NCBI GenBank assembly: GCA_017450945.1
Contig: JAFSSP010000007.1
Coordinates: 36,982 to 100,981, forward strand
Direction: 5' to 3'
Source of the DNA: Clostridia bacterium
GTDB taxonomy: Bacteria; Bacillota; Clostridia; Oscillospirales; CAG-272
DNA length: 64,000 bases
The notes below the pieces were generated by a model. It searched no databases and was not told where the DNA came from. It saw only the letters and a list, made by a program, of their open reading frames with translations. Of this stretch, positions 27,010 to 33,997 are shown piece after piece. The position numbers and the translations under genes were made by a program. Each line of letters opens with the position of its first letter. The stretch's first letter is position 1.

Positions 27010-27031
27010 TGGTTTTCAATCACTGCTTTTT
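26999..27031. terminator. Bidirectional terminator after dinB
   Basis: The stem AAGCAGTGAT / ATCACTGCTT is flanked by A and T runs and separates dinB from the convergent small gene. Confidence 0.85.
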
Positions 27032-27050
27032 ATTATCGTAGTTTTTTTGA

Positions 27051-27212
27051 TTATTTGCGTTTGATGTCTCTGACCTGGTAGTCGGGGTATTTTGCCATAA
27101 ATCTTGCCAAAGCGATGGATTCGGTTGTGGCAAAAACGTGCGTTGTACCGTGGTTGTGATAGACAACCCACATCACTGCATTCGCTTCATGAGAAGTAAA
27201 TCCGTCCGGCAT
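27051..27212 (-). CDS. Small protein of unknown function (53 aa)
   Basis: I do not recognise this protein. Translation from ATG 27212 is supported by AGGAGGT seven bases upstream; longer in-frame starts lack one. It has a mixed sequence rich in His and aromatic residues (VMWVVYHNHGTTHVF) and a basic end (QVRDIKRK), with no signal peptide. It follows the lipoprotein gene on the same strand by about 50 bp, so they probably share a transcript. Confidence 0.6.
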   Translation of the reverse strand: MPDGFTSHEANAVMWVVYHNHGTTHVFATTESIALARFMAKYPDYQVRDIKRK

Positions 27213-27264
27213 GGTATGCACCTCCTGTTGTTGATCGTGATAGGACTCGAACAGGTTGAAAAAC

Positions 27265-27717
27265 TCAATCAAAGAGTCCTGTCGTATCGTTCAATAACAG
27301 ACGAACGCCTTTCAGCTTGTAAGATGGCTTTACAGCGTCATCGGAATTGTTATACGCGGTCATAGCGAGTTGCTCGGTTTTGAAATAGTAAATATGAACG
27401 CCGTCGCCGTCGTTGTTATATGCGTACAGGTATGCCTTTACCGAGCCGCTTTCCACTTTTAATGCAGCGTCGTAACCTTCCAAATACGATGTGTATTTAT
27501 AAACGATATATCCTTTTCCTTCCAGCATGGCTTTGTCGGCTTCGGCAAGATCGGCAGCCGATTGGGCGGTGCTTGTTTTTCCGCTGTTGCCGGAATTGGT
27601 TTTGCCTGCATCATTTGAGCCAATCAACTCGGTTGCATTTTTGCTTCCGCAAGCGCACAGGCCAAACAAAAGCAGAGCGGCAAGAAGAACGGTCAGAATT
27701 CTCATCGTGGTTTTCAT
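27265..27717 (-). CDS. Putative lipoprotein of unknown function
   Basis: A 150-residue protein with a signal peptide and lipobox (LFGLCAC, modified Cys at about residue 23), then a Ser/Thr/Gly/Asn-rich linker typical of surface lipoproteins, then a small globular domain from about residue 60. It is likely anchored outside the membrane. I recognise no family. AAGGAGA precedes the ATG and there is a strong promoter 40-70 nt upstream. The small 53-aa gene follows. Confidence 0.75.
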   Translation of the reverse strand: MKTTMRILTVLLAALLLFGLCACGSKNATELIGSNDAGKTNSGNSGKTSTAQSAADLAEADKAMLEGKGYIVYKYTSYLEGYDAALKVESGSVKAYLYAYNNDGDGVHIYYFKTEQLAMTAYNNSDDAVKPSYKLKGVRLLLNDTTGLFD

Positions 27718-27757
27718 TTTGATTTCTCCTTAATTTATTTGATTTGGTGCTAACAAT

Positions 27758-27786
27758 ATGATAGCAGGATTTTTGGGATTTGTCAA
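27758..27786 (-). promoter_or_regulatory. Promoter for the lipoprotein gene
   Basis: On the minus strand TTGACA (27781-27786), a 17-bp spacer and TATCAT (27758-27763). Confidence 0.8.
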
Positions 27787-27801
27787 CCGTGATGCTTAAA
27801 A

Positions 27802-28304
27802 AATGACAGGATTTGAACTCTGCAATTTTCCTGCGGCGGTGCCGTTTTTTCGACGGCTGGACGCCGTCGTTTTGCAAGTAAAAACCAAAAACGGCGTCGC
27901 ATTTCGGCATGGCCTATCGGTCCAAGCAAAAAGGCAAGAGCCCATAAAGAGCTCTTGCCTTTTTGGTCGGAATGACAGGATTTGAACTCTGCGAATCCAC
28001 CTGCGGTGGGAGCCGTTTTTTCGACGGCTGGACGCCGTCGCTTTCACTTCGTGAAAGACCAAAAACGCCGTCGCATCTTCGCGTGTCTGTCCTTCGGGCA
28101 ACAAAAGAGCTATCGGATAAACCGACAGCTCTTTCGTTGGTCGGAATGACAGGATTTGAACTCTGCGGATCGCCTGCGGCGGTGCCGTTTTTTCGACGGC
28201 TGAACGCCGTCGCTTTGCAAGCAAAGACAAAAACGGCTTCGCATTTTCGCGTGTCTGTCGTTCCAATCAAAAAGGCAAGAGCCCATAAAGGGCTCTTGCC
28301 TGTT
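27802..28304 (-). repeat. tRNA-Pro-linked array: three structured units, each ending in a tRNA 3'-end copy
   Basis: Downstream of tRNA-Pro there are three tandem units of about 165-174 bp. Partial tRNA-Pro copies lie at 28138-28166, 27964-27992 and 27802-27823; the last has lost the acceptor. Each has one extra base in the T-arm relative to the gene. Terminator-like hairpins are at 28274-28300, 28103-28133 and 27928-27963. Between them, cassettes hold outer arms GCCGTTTTT / AAAAACGGC around two hairpins (for example 28184-28237). No credible coding region spans the units. Confidence 0.85.
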
Positions 28305-28380
28305 TGGTCGGAATGACAGGATTTGAACCTGCGACATCCTGGTCCCAAACCAGGCGCGCTACCAACTGCGCTACATCCCG
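28305..28380 (-). tRNA. tRNA-Pro (TGG)
   Basis: A complete cloverleaf of 76 nt with CCA encoded. The acceptor CGGGATG pairs with CATTCCG, allowing one wobble. The anticodon stem CCTGG/CCAGG holds TTTGGGA, giving anticodon TGG. T-loop is TTCAAAT. Confidence 0.97.
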
Positions 28381-28395
28381 AATTTCCACGCTCCC

Positions 28396-28424
28396 ATTAT
28401 AGCAGGCAAAGAAGCAAAAGTCAA
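28396..28424 (-). promoter_or_regulatory. Promoter for tRNA-Pro
   Basis: Minus strand TTGACT (28419-28424), 17-bp spacer, TATAAT (28396-28401), 16 nt before the tRNA. Confidence 0.9.
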
Positions 28425-28484
28425 CAATCAAAAAGCAGTTTTTGAAAAAAGTATTTTTCCTCGAAAGTTTTTTGAAAAAAGCTC

Positions 28485-28512
28485 TTGACTTTTTTCTAAA
28501 ATCATGTATAAT
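28485..28512 (+). promoter_or_regulatory. Promoter for tRNA-Leu(GAG)
   Basis: TTGACT (28485-28490), 16-bp spacer, TATAAT (28507-28512). Confidence 0.85.
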
Positions 28513-28550
28513 AAACCTGTTGCGCGATGATCGCGCACAAAACCATATAC

Positions 28551-28635
28551 GCGGGAGTGGCGGAACTGGCAGACGCGCACGTTTGAGGGGCGTGTGGTTC
28601 ACACCGTACGAGTTCAAGTCTCGTCTCCCGCACCA
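28551..28635 (+). tRNA. tRNA-Leu (GAG)
   Basis: A class II tRNA of 85 nt with CCA encoded. Acceptor GCGGGAG/CTCCCGC. The anticodon stem CACGT/GCGTG (one wobble pair) encloses TTGAGGG, giving anticodon GAG. A long variable arm (GTGGTTCACAC) confirms Leu. Confidence 0.95.
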
Positions 28636-28979
28636 CAAAGAGGTGAATGGACAAAAGTCCATTCACCTCTTTGTATTGCATGATAATCGAACGCGAACTC
28701 GCTCCTTTTTTGCAAGGCAAAAAAGGAACAAGTGCGGCAAGATGAAGGTATGGATTTATGCTTGATTGGCGCCGCACGCTTGAGTTACAAGTCTCGTCTC
28801 CCGCACCACAAATAGGTGGATGGGTTTTCTCATCCGCCTATTTGTTATGTGGAACGATCCTGCTTGAACTCGCTCCTTTATGCAATGCAAAAAGGAACGC
28901 GTGCGGAAAAGATATAAGTATAGACTCTTGCATGACTTTCGCCGCACGTTTGAGTTAAAAGTCTTGTCTTTCGTTTTAG
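28636..28979 (+). repeat. tRNA-Leu(GAG)-linked array: two structured units
   Basis: Two units of about 172 bp follow the tRNA. Hairpins adjoin the tRNA end (28636-28673) and the first copy (28808-28846). The partial tRNA copies are 28773-28808, with CCA and an extra A in the T-loop (GAGTTACAAGTC), and 28941-28973, degenerate. Each cassette contains a T-rich/A-rich hairpin around GCAA (28704-28725, 28875-28895) and an outer pair, GTGCGGC/GCCGCAC or CGTGCGG/CCGCACG. This 417-bp gap before the HAD gene holds nothing coding. Confidence 0.85.
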
Positions 28980-28993
28980 AAAAAACTTCACTC

Positions 28994-29022
28994 TTGCTTT
29001 TCGATTCTTTTCGTGCTATAAT
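28994..29022 (+). promoter_or_regulatory. Promoter for the HAD phosphatase gene
   Basis: TTGCTT (28994-28999), 17-bp spacer, TATAAT (29017-29022). Confidence 0.8.
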
Positions 29023-29052
29023 AAGGCAGACCGATCGAAAGGGGGTGCTTTC

Positions 29053-29880
29053 ATGCGAGAAAAGGGGAATTCGGCAGAACTGCGCGATGTTAGGCTCTTT
29101 TTGTTTGACCTTGACGGCACACTGTATCTCGGCGAGCAGTTATATCCCTACACAAAGGCATTGCTTGAAGAGATCAAGCGCCAGGGAAAGCACTACCTGT
29201 TTATGACCAACAATTCCTCGCGCGGGGTGGACGCCTACGTCGAAAAGATGAAGCGGCTCGGTATCAAAGCAACCGCCGACGATTTTATCACCAGCGTGAT
29301 GGCGACCTCGGCCTATATTTTGAAAACCTACCCGGAAAAGCTTTTTTACGTTGCCGGGACCGAGTCTTTCAAGCAAGAGCTTCGCGCGTCCGGCGTTCGT
29401 GTGACCGACCTTTATTCGGGCGACGTTGAGGGTGTGATTCAAGGCTTTGACACCGAACTGACTTTCCAGAAACTCGACGACGTTTCCAAACTGCTGACGC
29501 TCAAGGAGATCCCGTTCATAGCCGCCAACCCGGACTTTGTTTGCCCGACCGAATACGGTTTTGTTCCGGATTGCGGCTCGATCTGCGGAATGCTGGAGAA
29601 GGCGACCGGAAAGAAGCCCTACTACATTGGCAAGCCGCGCCCCGAGATGGTCTATTTTGCTGTGGAGCGCATTCGGGCAAAAGACTCCAAGGTCTCTCTC
29701 CAAAACACGCTGGTTGTGGGTGATCGGATGTACACCGACATTGCCTGCGGGATCAGCGCTGGGGCAAAAACCTGCCTTGTCCTCTCGGGTGAGACGACCG
29801 AGGAGCAAGCGTATGCGTCGGACTACAAAATTGACTATATTCTAAAGGATTGCGAGCGGATCCTTGAGGCGATCCGGTAA
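29053..29880 (+). CDS. HAD-IIA family sugar/nucleotide phosphatase (NagD-like)
   Basis: A 275-residue HAD hydrolase. Motif I is FLFDLDGTLYLG, motif II is FMTNNSSRG, and motifs III/IV are in the late GKPRPEMVYFA and VGDRMYTDIACGISAGA. The C2-type cap between motifs II and III places it in subfamily IIA (NagD, p-nitrophenyl phosphatase). Its natural substrate is not clear; family members dephosphorylate sugar phosphates, nucleotides or phosphoglycolate. AAAGGGGG precedes the ATG. A small membrane protein gene follows 9 bp later. Confidence 0.92.
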   Translation: MREKGNSAELRDVRLFLFDLDGTLYLGEQLYPYTKALLEEIKRQGKHYLFMTNNSSRGVDAYVEKMKRLGIKATADDFITSVMATSAYILKTYPEKLFYVAGTESFKQELRASGVRVTDLYSGDVEGVIQGFDTELTFQKLDDVSKLLTLKEIPFIAANPDFVCPTEYGFVPDCGSICGMLEKATGKKPYYIGKPRPEMVYFAVERIRAKDSKVSLQNTLVVGDRMYTDIACGISAGAKTCLVLSGETTEEQAYASDYKIDYILKDCERILEAIR

Positions 29881-29889
29881 GGTGAAAAG

Positions 29890-30252
29890 ATGAAAGAAAA
29901 ATTCAAAAACGCTTTCAAAAAAGCCATACAGTTTCTCTTGAATCCGCGTTTGCTCCTTTGCTGTGGAATCGCGTGGTTCATTACAAACGGCTGGTCGTAC
30001 GTGATGTTCGGAATCGGGACTTACTTTCAGATCGGTTGGATGATCGCAGTCGGCGGGGCATACCTGACTTTCCTTTGGTTGCCGATCTCACCCGAAAAGA
30101 TTGTGACCGTGGCGATCGCCATCGGGCTTTTGAAACTGTTGTTTCCCAAGGATGAGAAAACGCTTGCCGTTCTGAAGGAAATGTCACAAAAGGTAAAGAA
30201 CACGGTCAAACGGAAGAAGAAGCAAAAGGGAAGAGGGCAGGTTGCAGAGTGA
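29890..30252 (+). CDS. Small membrane protein of unknown function
   Basis: A 120-residue protein with about three hydrophobic segments (residues 20-40, 43-62, 68-85), flanked by a basic N-terminus and a strongly basic tail (KRKKKQKGRG). It has no signal-peptidase site and no motif I recognise. It lies 9 bp after the HAD phosphatase and is probably co-transcribed. Its stop codon lies directly against the degenerate end of the tRNA-Gln array. Confidence 0.7.
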   Translation: MKEKFKNAFKKAIQFLLNPRLLLCCGIAWFITNGWSYVMFGIGTYFQIGWMIAVGGAYLTFLWLPISPEKIVTVAIAIGLLKLLFPKDEKTLAVLKEMSQKVKNTVKRKKKQKGRGQVAE

Positions 30253-30475
30253 GACGGTAGCCGGATTCGTGAGCGGAGTTTGCGGCTTTATTTCAAAGTG
30301 TTCCGGATACTCGCCTTCGGCGAGAGTGTTTCATAGATTGGGGTGGCCGGATTCGTGACCGGATTTTGCTCCGCAAGCGAAGCAAAGTGACGTTTTTTGC
30401 AAGACAAAAAACGTCGGTCGATCCTCACCTGACCACCAAGCAAAACAGGCGACTCCCGGTGGGAGTCGCCTGTTT
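30253..30475 (-). repeat. tRNA-Gln-linked array: two units
   Basis: Downstream of tRNA-Gln are a strong hairpin (30440-30477), a cassette with the palindrome GACGTTTTTTGCAAGAC and its A-rich arm (ending about 30415), and a partial tRNA copy at 30338-30361 with one extra base (GATTCGTGACC instead of GATTCGGACC on the plus strand). A second, more decayed copy is at 30253-30277, only about 90 bp further, with a small CTCGCC-TTC-GGCGAG hairpin between. The last copy abuts the stop of the preceding gene. Confidence 0.8.
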
Positions 30476-30550
30476 TGGCTGGGGTGGCCGGATTCGGACC
30501 GACGAATGCCAGAGTCAAAGTCTGGTGCCTTACCGCTTGGCTACACCCCA
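30476..30550 (-). tRNA. tRNA-Gln (TTG)
   Basis: A 75-nt tRNA with CCA encoded. Acceptor TGGGGTG/CACCCCA, anticodon stem CCAGA/TCTGG with loop CTTTGAC, giving anticodon TTG. Confidence 0.97.
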
Positions 30551-30568
30551 ATATTCACAAACAACAGT

Positions 30569-30597
30569 ATTATAGCACAAAGCAAAATGACTGTCAA
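30569..30597 (-). promoter_or_regulatory. Consensus promoter for tRNA-Gln
   Basis: Minus strand TTGACA (30592-30597), 17-bp spacer, TATAAT (30569-30574). Confidence 0.92.
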
Positions 30598-30611
30598 TAG
30601 ATTTTTGATAG

Positions 30612-30640
30612 AAAAAGGCGTCGCCCGGCGACGCCTTTTT
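30612..30640 (-). terminator. Terminator after the DUF3810 gene
   Basis: AAAAAGGCGTCGCC pairs with GGCGACGCCTTTTT; it lies just past the stop of the minus-strand operon. Confidence 0.8.
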
Positions 30641-30646
30641 CTGCTA

Positions 30647-31756
30647 TTATTTTGCAACGATATTTTCCGCTTTGAAGTAGGCTACCGCCAGATCCACCAC
30701 AAGATTATAACTGCGGGTTCCGGCTTTTGCGCCTTGAGATTTGAGATAGGTGTCATTGACAAAATCGTTGACGGTTGCCAAATTGCTGTTTTGGTATGGC
30801 TTGAAGAATTCCGCATAGGCAGCTTCCTCTTTTTGAACCGTTTCGGGAAGGATTCTCAAAAGCATGGAATAATACTCGGGATTGGTTTCATACATGGCGT
30901 TCATCATATATTCCCAAAGGCTCAGCGCAGCACTATAGCGAATATAGGTGTCCTCGCTGTTCATGCATACCAGGTAGGCGACAAAATTTGCCTCGTCCTC
31001 TCTTGCGATTCCTCTTTGATGCGCCAGTTCATGGGCCATGGTAAATGGAAGCGTATAGTCGGGGAAATCGGTATTTACATTTGCTTCTCCTGTGGGAAAA
31101 GAGTAAATCCCGGTGATGTGGGAATAGGAAAGCAATTTGCTTGCAAACACAGGCTTGACTCTGGAATAATAAGTGCTTAAAAAATCATGATCCTTTGCAA
31201 AATCCTCGTATGCGGTAAGGAGCTTTTCGTTGAGTTCGTCAAAGGAATAGGGCATGATCGTGGCCCCGCTCTGTCCGGAAACCAGATCATATGAAAGATC
31301 CTTTAGTTCATCGGTCAAATACAGCGTTGAACGAAGCAGATCCACTTCTAAGACCGGTTCGCGATCCAGCTCCAGCTTTTTTTCGATCCCGCTTCCGCGG
31401 TATCCGGGCGCAAAGGTCCAGACAAAGAGGCAAAAGATGACGCAAACTCCGGAAAACAGCCGCAAAAGATAGGAGCTGAGGCGCCGGGAGCTTTTGACAT
31501 AGCGGATCGCTCCGAATACCAGAGCCGCAAACGCGACCGGAAGTGAGAGCACAAGCCATTCTCCGATCGAGAAGGGAAGAATCGAAGAGATTTTTGCCAG
31601 AACATGACGCAAAAACTGCGCAATGCTTTGATTGAAGGCATCGGAAAACTCCGGAAAAAAGCAGAACACCAGGTACAGACCGAGTGAAAAAGCAGTTACA
31701 GCCCAGAGGATACTGCCCAAAACGAGAAAGACGGTATTTCGTTTGACTTTATTCAT
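30647..31756 (-). CDS. DUF3810 membrane metallopeptidase-like protein
   Basis: A 369-residue protein with three N-terminal membrane spans (about 10-30, 65-85, 100-120), then an extracellular domain with the zinc-peptidase motif HELAHQRG and a downstream glutamate in REDEANFVAYL. This is the DUF3810 architecture. A gluzincin-type protease acting at the outer face is likely, but no substrate is known. ATG 31756 follows AAGGAGA at 6 nt; an upstream in-frame ATG lacks a site. It overlaps the pseudouridine synthase gene by 8 bp. Confidence 0.85.
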   Translation of the reverse strand: MNKVKRNTVFLVLGSILWAVTAFSLGLYLVFCFFPEFSDAFNQSIAQFLRHVLAKISSILPFSIGEWLVLSLPVAFAALVFGAIRYVKSSRRLSSYLLRLFSGVCVIFCLFVWTFAPGYRGSGIEKKLELDREPVLEVDLLRSTLYLTDELKDLSYDLVSGQSGATIMPYSFDELNEKLLTAYEDFAKDHDFLSTYYSRVKPVFASKLLSYSHITGIYSFPTGEANVNTDFPDYTLPFTMAHELAHQRGIAREDEANFVAYLVCMNSEDTYIRYSAALSLWEYMMNAMYETNPEYYSMLLRILPETVQKEEAAYAEFFKPYQNSNLATVNDFVNDTYLKSQGAKAGTRSYNLVVDLAVAYFKAENIVAK

Positions 31757-32693
31757 GAAAAGTCTCCTTATAGCATGGTTCGAGTTCAAAATCATTTCCA
31801 AAACACTTTTTTGCAAAGTTGGAAAAATCGGCAGGCGGCGGTGCCAAAACAGTCAGGCGTTCCTTGGTCGTCGGATGCGGAAAAGAAATGCGCAGAGCGT
31901 GCAGGGCATGCCGTAAAATACTTTCGCTTGGAGTTCCGTAAAGATCGTCTCCGGAAATCGGAAAGCCGTGGTGTGCAAACTGAACTCTCAGTTGATGCGT
32001 TCTGCCCGTGATCGGTCGCGCAAGGACTAAGGTGTGTCTCTCGCCCCGAAAAAGCACCCAAAACTCGGTTTTTGCAAACTCGGCGCCGGGAGCATCTTTT
32101 TCGCAGACCTCGCGCAAAATGATGCTTTTTTCGGTTCTGTGAAGATAGTCGCAAAGCGTTCCGGCATCCTCGCTCAGAACGCCGTCCAGAATGGCCAAGT
32201 ATTCTTTGGAGAACTCGCCTTTTTGCAGGGATTTTGCCATTCTTCCGGCAGAGAGCCGATTCTTTGCCACCACCAAAAGACCGCTGGTATTGCGGTCGAG
32301 GCGGTTTACCGGGCGAAAGACGTAAGGAGTCCCGCATTCCCGGTAGCGGTAGGCAAGCGCGTTTGCAACCGTATCAAAATGGTGATCGCAGGAAGGGTGC
32401 GTCGGCATGTTTGCTGGCTTTGACGGCACGACGAGATCTTCGTCCTCGTATAGGATTGTAAGCGGAAGATCGACAGGGTCGATCCTCTCCTCGGCCTCTG
32501 CGTCGTCAAGCGCGATCGAGAGCCTGTCGCCCTCCTGCAGAATGGCACGGACGGTTACATGGGAGCCGTTGAGCAAAATCCCATCCTCGCGGAATTTGAC
32601 CGAGCGCAAGAGCTTTTTTGACGGATGCAATTGTTCTATGAGAAAACTCTTGAGAACTTTTCCGTCGTCTTCTTTTGCAATGAGAAACTCCAT
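31749..32693 (-). CDS. RluA-family pseudouridine synthase
   Basis: A 314-residue pseudouridine synthase. The N-terminal S4-like region (residues 10-80) precedes the catalytic core with the active-site motif NRLDRNTSGLLVVAKN, where the Asp is the nucleophile (family consensus HRLDRxTSG). It isomerises uridines in rRNA or tRNA; RluD or YlyB-type specificity cannot be separated by eye. Its ATG overlaps the obg stop by one base (TAATG), so translation is coupled. Confidence 0.92.
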   Translation of the reverse strand: MEFLIAKEDDGKVLKSFLIEQLHPSKKLLRSVKFREDGILLNGSHVTVRAILQEGDRLSIALDDAEAEERIDPVDLPLTILYEDEDLVVPSKPANMPTHPSCDHHFDTVANALAYRYRECGTPYVFRPVNRLDRNTSGLLVVAKNRLSAGRMAKSLQKGEFSKEYLAILDGVLSEDAGTLCDYLHRTEKSIILREVCEKDAPGAEFAKTEFWVLFRGERHTLVLARPITGRTHQLRVQFAHHGFPISGDDLYGTPSESILRHALHALRISFPHPTTKERLTVLAPPPADFSNFAKKCFGNDFELEPCYKETFHE

Positions 32694-33973
32694 TATTTGA
32701 TATAATCAAATTCAAAACCGTAGACAGAGACGGTGTCTCCGTCCTGGCAACCCTTGGATTCCAGCAGTTCAAATACGCCGCTGCGCTGCAGAACCTTTTG
32801 AAAATAGTTGAGCGACTCGTAGTCGGTAAAATTGATCTGTCCCATGAGATTCTTGAGCCATTCGCCTTCGAGATAGAAGGTGTTGTTCTCTCGGCGTACC
32901 GTCGTTTCCTTCCCGCCGCCAACGTAGGCGTCCTCGGGATCGTATTCGCGTTCGTAAATCCTCATGGGGGGAAGATCCAAAAGGCGTTTTGCGGTGTGAT
33001 CCACCAGTTCGTCAAGCCCTTCGCCGGTGATTGCAGAAACGTAGAACAGCTCCCAGCCGTTTTCTTTTACGAAGGTTTCAAAGGCAGAAAGATCGGTGTT
33101 TTCGCGATCGAGAGAGTCCACTTTATTTGCCACGATGATCTGCGGTCTTGTTGCAAGCTCGGGGCTGTAGCGTTCCAGCTCGGTGTTGATGATCTTGATA
33201 TCTTCCACAGGATCTCTGCCTTCGATCGAGGCGATATCCACAATATGGAGTAGCAGACGGCAGCGGTCGACATGACGTAAGAATGCGTGACCGAGCCCCG
33301 CGCCTTCGGAGGCTCCTTCGATGAGCCCGGGAATATCCGCGGCAACAAATCCTGTCTCACCCTTGGTGCGTACCACACCGAGGTTGGGAGAAAGGGTAGT
33401 AAAGTGATAGTCCGCAATTTTCGGCTTTGCGGCACTGATGCGGGAAAGGATCGAGGATTTTCCGACGCTCGGGTAACCGATGAGTCCTACGTCGGCAAGC
33501 ATTTTGAGTTCGAGAGTCAGTTCTCTCGATTCTCCCTCGGTGCCGTTCTTTGCAAAAAGCGGAACCTGGCGCGTCGGCGTTGCAAAATGCTTATTTCCAA
33601 AGCCGCCTCTGCCGCCTTTGCAACAGAGATAGTCTGCTCCGTCGTCCTCCGACATATCGTGCAGGACTTTGCCGCTCTCAGCATCTTTGATCAGGGTTCC
33701 TGGCGGGACCAAGATCACAAGATCCTCGGCGGTAGCACCATGAAACTTGGAGCCTTTGCCGTCACCGCCGCGCGCGGCGATAAACTTGTGTTTGTAGCGG
33801 AAGGCAAGCAGGGTATTGCAACCGGGATCAACTCGGAAGACAATGTTACCGCCATGCCCTCCGTCGCCGCCGTCCGGGCCGCCAGCCGCAACGTATTTTT
33901 CACGCCGAAAAGAGACGGCACCATTGCCGCCGTCCCCGGCTTTGACAAAAATTTTGACCTGATCGACAAACAT
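32693..33973 (-). CDS. obg: GTPase Obg/CgtA
   Basis: A 426-residue Obg with all three domains: the glycine-rich N-terminal fold (GGDGGNGAVSFRREKY), the GTPase with GYPSVGKSS and the switch DIPGLIEGASEGAGLGH, and the C-terminal OCT domain (about 345-426). Obg helps assemble the 50S subunit and links ribosome status to stress; in B. subtilis it also affects sporulation initiation. It is 24 bp after der in the same operon. Confidence 0.97.
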   Translation of the reverse strand: MFVDQVKIFVKAGDGGNGAVSFRREKYVAAGGPDGGDGGHGGNIVFRVDPGCNTLLAFRYKHKFIAARGGDGKGSKFHGATAEDLVILVPPGTLIKDAESGKVLHDMSEDDGADYLCCKGGRGGFGNKHFATPTRQVPLFAKNGTEGESRELTLELKMLADVGLIGYPSVGKSSILSRISAAKPKIADYHFTTLSPNLGVVRTKGETGFVAADIPGLIEGASEGAGLGHAFLRHVDRCRLLLHIVDIASIEGRDPVEDIKIINTELERYSPELATRPQIIVANKVDSLDRENTDLSAFETFVKENGWELFYVSAITGEGLDELVDHTAKRLLDLPPMRIYEREYDPEDAYVGGGKETTVRRENNTFYLEGEWLKNLMGQINFTDYESLNYFQKVLQRSGVFELLESKGCQDGDTVSVYGFEFDYIK

Positions 33974-33997
33974 AAAAAGTTCCTTCCAAAAGAAGAA

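Noticed and set aside
27802-28304. CRISPR array
   Set aside because: The repeats are partial tRNA copies with long homologous spacers, and no cas genes are present.
27796-28348. Open reading frames spanning the tRNA-Pro array on both strands
   Set aside because: They run through tRNA sequence and hairpins, repeat their own segments because the DNA repeats, and lack ribosome sites.
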